7,272 nt of DNA from Desulfobacteraceae bacterium (GTDB lineage Bacteria > Desulfobacterota > Desulfobulbia > Desulfobulbales > Desulfobulbaceae). This document shows, piece by piece, positions 5,891 to 7,272 of this stretch (position 1 is the stretch's first letter; each line of letters starts with the position of its first letter). The notes beneath the pieces were generated by a model. The model did no database searches. It was not told the DNA's origin and saw only the letters and a list, made by a program, of their open reading frames with translations. The DNA lies in the NCBI GenBank assembly GCA_022837185.1, contig JALHJD010000146.1:1-7272 (forward strand). The letters are read 5' to 3'. A program made the position numbers and the translations under genes.

Positions 5891-7237
5891 CTATTCCACC
5901 TTGGGGAGATGCGACAGGGATTCGGCGATCTCCTCCCTGGGCAGCGAATAGTTGTGCAGTTCACCGGCGAAGTAGCTGTCGTAGGCGGCCATGTCAACCA
6001 GGCCGTGCCCGGAAAAGTTGAACAGGATCGTTTTGGGTTCGTTGAGGTCCCTGGTCGCCTCGATGATAGCCGCACGAATGGCGTGACTGGTCTCGGGCGC
6101 GGGAATGATCCCCTCGGTCCTGGCGAACAGGACGGCGGCTTCAAAGCATTCCATCTGATGTACGTTGATGGGCTCGATGATGTTCTCCCGGATAAGGGCC
6201 GAAACGATCGGCGCCATGCCGTGATAGCGCAGTCCCCCGGCGTGAATGCCGGGCGGCATGAAATCATGCCCCAGGGTATGCATGTACAGCAGCGGCGTCA
6301 TACCCGCCGTGTCACCTGAATCGTAGGCGAGCTTGCCGGCAGTCATGGTCGGGCAGGAGGCGGGCTCCACCCCGACAAAGCGGACCTTTCCGCCTTCCAG
6401 CCGGTCGGGCACAAACGGCGCCGCCAGGCCGGCATAGTTTGATCCCCCGCCGCAGCAGCCGATGACCACATCGGGATACTCCCCGGCAATCTCCATCTGT
6501 TTTTTCGCCTCCTGTCCGACGATGGTCTGATGGAGGATAACATGGTTGAGAACGGAGCCGAGGGCGTAGTTGGTGCTTTCGCTGGTCACCGCATCTTCGA
6601 GGGCCTCACTGATGGCAATGCCGAGGGAGCCGTTGCTGTCCGGATTCCTTTCCAGCACCGAGCGGCCGTAATTGGTATAGGCGCTCGGGCTGGCGACGAT
6701 TTCCGCTCCATAGGTCTGCATGATCGATTTGCGGTAGGGCTTCTGGTTGTACGACACCCGGACCATGTACACCTTGCACTTGAGACCGAACATGCAGGTC
6801 GCCATGGCCAGGGCGCTCCCCCACTGGCCGGCTCCGGTTTCAGTCGCCAGCCGCTTGATTCCCTCGCGCTTGTTGTAAAAGGCCTGCGCGACCGCACTGT
6901 TGGGCTTATGGCTGCCCACGGGGGAAACGCTCTCGTTTTTATAGAAAATCTTCGCCCGGGTGCCGAGGGCCTGTTCCAACTTGGTCGCCCTGACCAGCGG
7001 GGAGGGCCGCCAGATCTTGTAGACCTCCAGCACTTCTTCCGGGATGGGTATGTTGCGTTCCGGGCTCATTTCCTGTTCCAGGAGCCCCATGGGAAAAATG
7101 GCCGCCAGCTTCTCGGGGGCAATGGGCTGCAGGGTGGCCGGATCAAGCGGCGGCCGCAGGCCGTTGGGAATGTCAGGGACCACATTATACCAGCTGGTCG
7201 GCATCTCATCGTCACGCAATATTAATTTCTTGCTCAT
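5891..7237 (-). CDS. trpB: TrpB2-type tryptophan synthase beta-like PLP enzyme
   Basis: This 448-residue cytoplasmic fold-type II PLP enzyme belongs to the TrpB2 family. Canonical TrpB condenses indole with serine. TrpB2 members lack tight coupling to TrpA, and some use O-phosphoserine. The PLP lysine is K111 in GSHKPNSA (108-115). ETGAGQWG (133-140) supplies the catalytic glutamate E133, with Trp where TrpB1 has His, which is typical of TrpB2. CGGGSNYAG (262-270) is the cofactor phosphate loop. [12 protein letters not shown] (375-386) is the conserved C-terminal motif. The long N-terminal segment (about 1-80, with [12 protein letters not shown] at 13-24) is also a TrpB2 trait. I start at ATG 7237 because AAGGAG lies 5 nt upstream and [18 protein letters not shown] looks native. 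An in-frame ATG 11 codons earlier has no such site. No trp gene is in view; the next genes are cell-envelope genes, so this copy may serve indole salvage or another beta-replacement reaction. Confidence 0.93.
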   Translation of the reverse strand: MSKKLILRDDEMPTSWYNVVPDIPNGLRPPLDPATLQPIAPEKLAAIFPMGLLEQEMSPERNIPIPEEVLEVYKIWRPSPLVRATKLEQALGTRAKIFYKNESVSPVGSHKPNSAVAQAFYNKREGIKRLATETGAGQWGSALAMATCMFGLKCKVYMVRVSYNQKPYRKSIMQTYGAEIVASPSAYTNYGRSVLERNPDSNGSLGIAISEALEDAVTSESTNYALGSVLNHVILHQTIVGQEAKKQMEIAGEYPDVVIGCCGGGSNYAGLAAPFVPDRLEGGKVRFVGVEPASCPTMTAGKLAYDSGDTAGMTPLLYMHTLGHDFMPPGIHAGGLRYHGMAPIVSALIRENIIEPINVHQMECFEAAVLFARTEGIIPAPETSHAIRAAIIEATRDLNEPKTILFNFSGHGLVDMAAYDSYFAGELHNYSLPREEIAESLSHLPKVE

Positions 7238-7272
7238 AACTGCTCCTTGATAGAGGGGAAAAATGTACATCA

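Noticed and set aside
6530..7225. 231-codon open frame on the plus strand opposite trpB2
   Set aside because: It overlaps the PLP-binding core of TrpB2 in antisense and shows no independent domain.
7238..7270. 11-residue N-terminal extension of TrpB2
   Set aside because: The extension contains the ideal AAGGAG ribosome-binding site for the ATG at 7237, and no ribosome-binding site is visible before 7270.

Overview
This 7.3-kb window has GC-rich codon use (many third positions are G or C) and carries six complete genes plus the first 21 codons of a seventh. All of them read on the minus strand, so transcription runs from high to low coordinates. The gene content suggests an anaerobic, Gram-negative, deltaproteobacterial-type organism (Desulfobacterota, for example a Desulfobulbus, Desulfuromonas or Geobacter relative). 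The supporting features are a fused ADP-forming acyl-CoA synthetase, a stand-alone TrpB2, an AcuB-like CBS/ACT protein, a lipoprotein and a periplasmic DD-peptidase. The lineage is an inference from gene content only. I see no mobile element, CRISPR array, tRNA or rRNA.

Upstream transcription unit (7237 down to 4151): a TrpB2-type tryptophan synthase beta-like PLP enzyme, then 21 nt later a secreted S13-family (PBP4/DacB-type) D-Ala-D-Ala carboxypeptidase with a GTG start, then 9 nt later a small lipoprotein with a probable NTF2-like domain. The tight spacing suggests one operon. The promoter must lie beyond the right edge of the window. A GC-rich 12-bp hairpin (4096-4125) lies just after the lipoprotein gene and may mark the end of this unit.

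Downstream transcription unit (3969 down to 1 and beyond): a sigma70-like promoter (4004-4032) precedes a histone-deacetylase-family zinc deacylase, an AcuB-like two-CBS plus ACT-like protein, a 699-residue fused alpha-beta ADP-forming acetate/acyl-CoA ligase, and the start of a gene whose N-terminus resembles acetyl-CoA hydrolase/CoA-transferase family proteins. The deacylase plus AcuB pairing resembles the Bacillus acuABC locus, which controls acetyl-CoA synthetase by reversible acetylation. Here the pair sits beside an ADP-forming synthetase, with no acetyltransferase in view. The likely theme is acyl-CoA/acetate interconversion with a nucleotide-sensing CBS protein and a lysine deacylase acting as control elements.

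Points most worth following up: the AcuB-HDAC-ACD-CoA-transferase association, the odd translation start of the deacylase (strong Shine-Dalgarno next to an out-of-frame ATG), and a hairpin that presents the ribosome-binding site and GTG start of the DD-peptidase gene in its loop.
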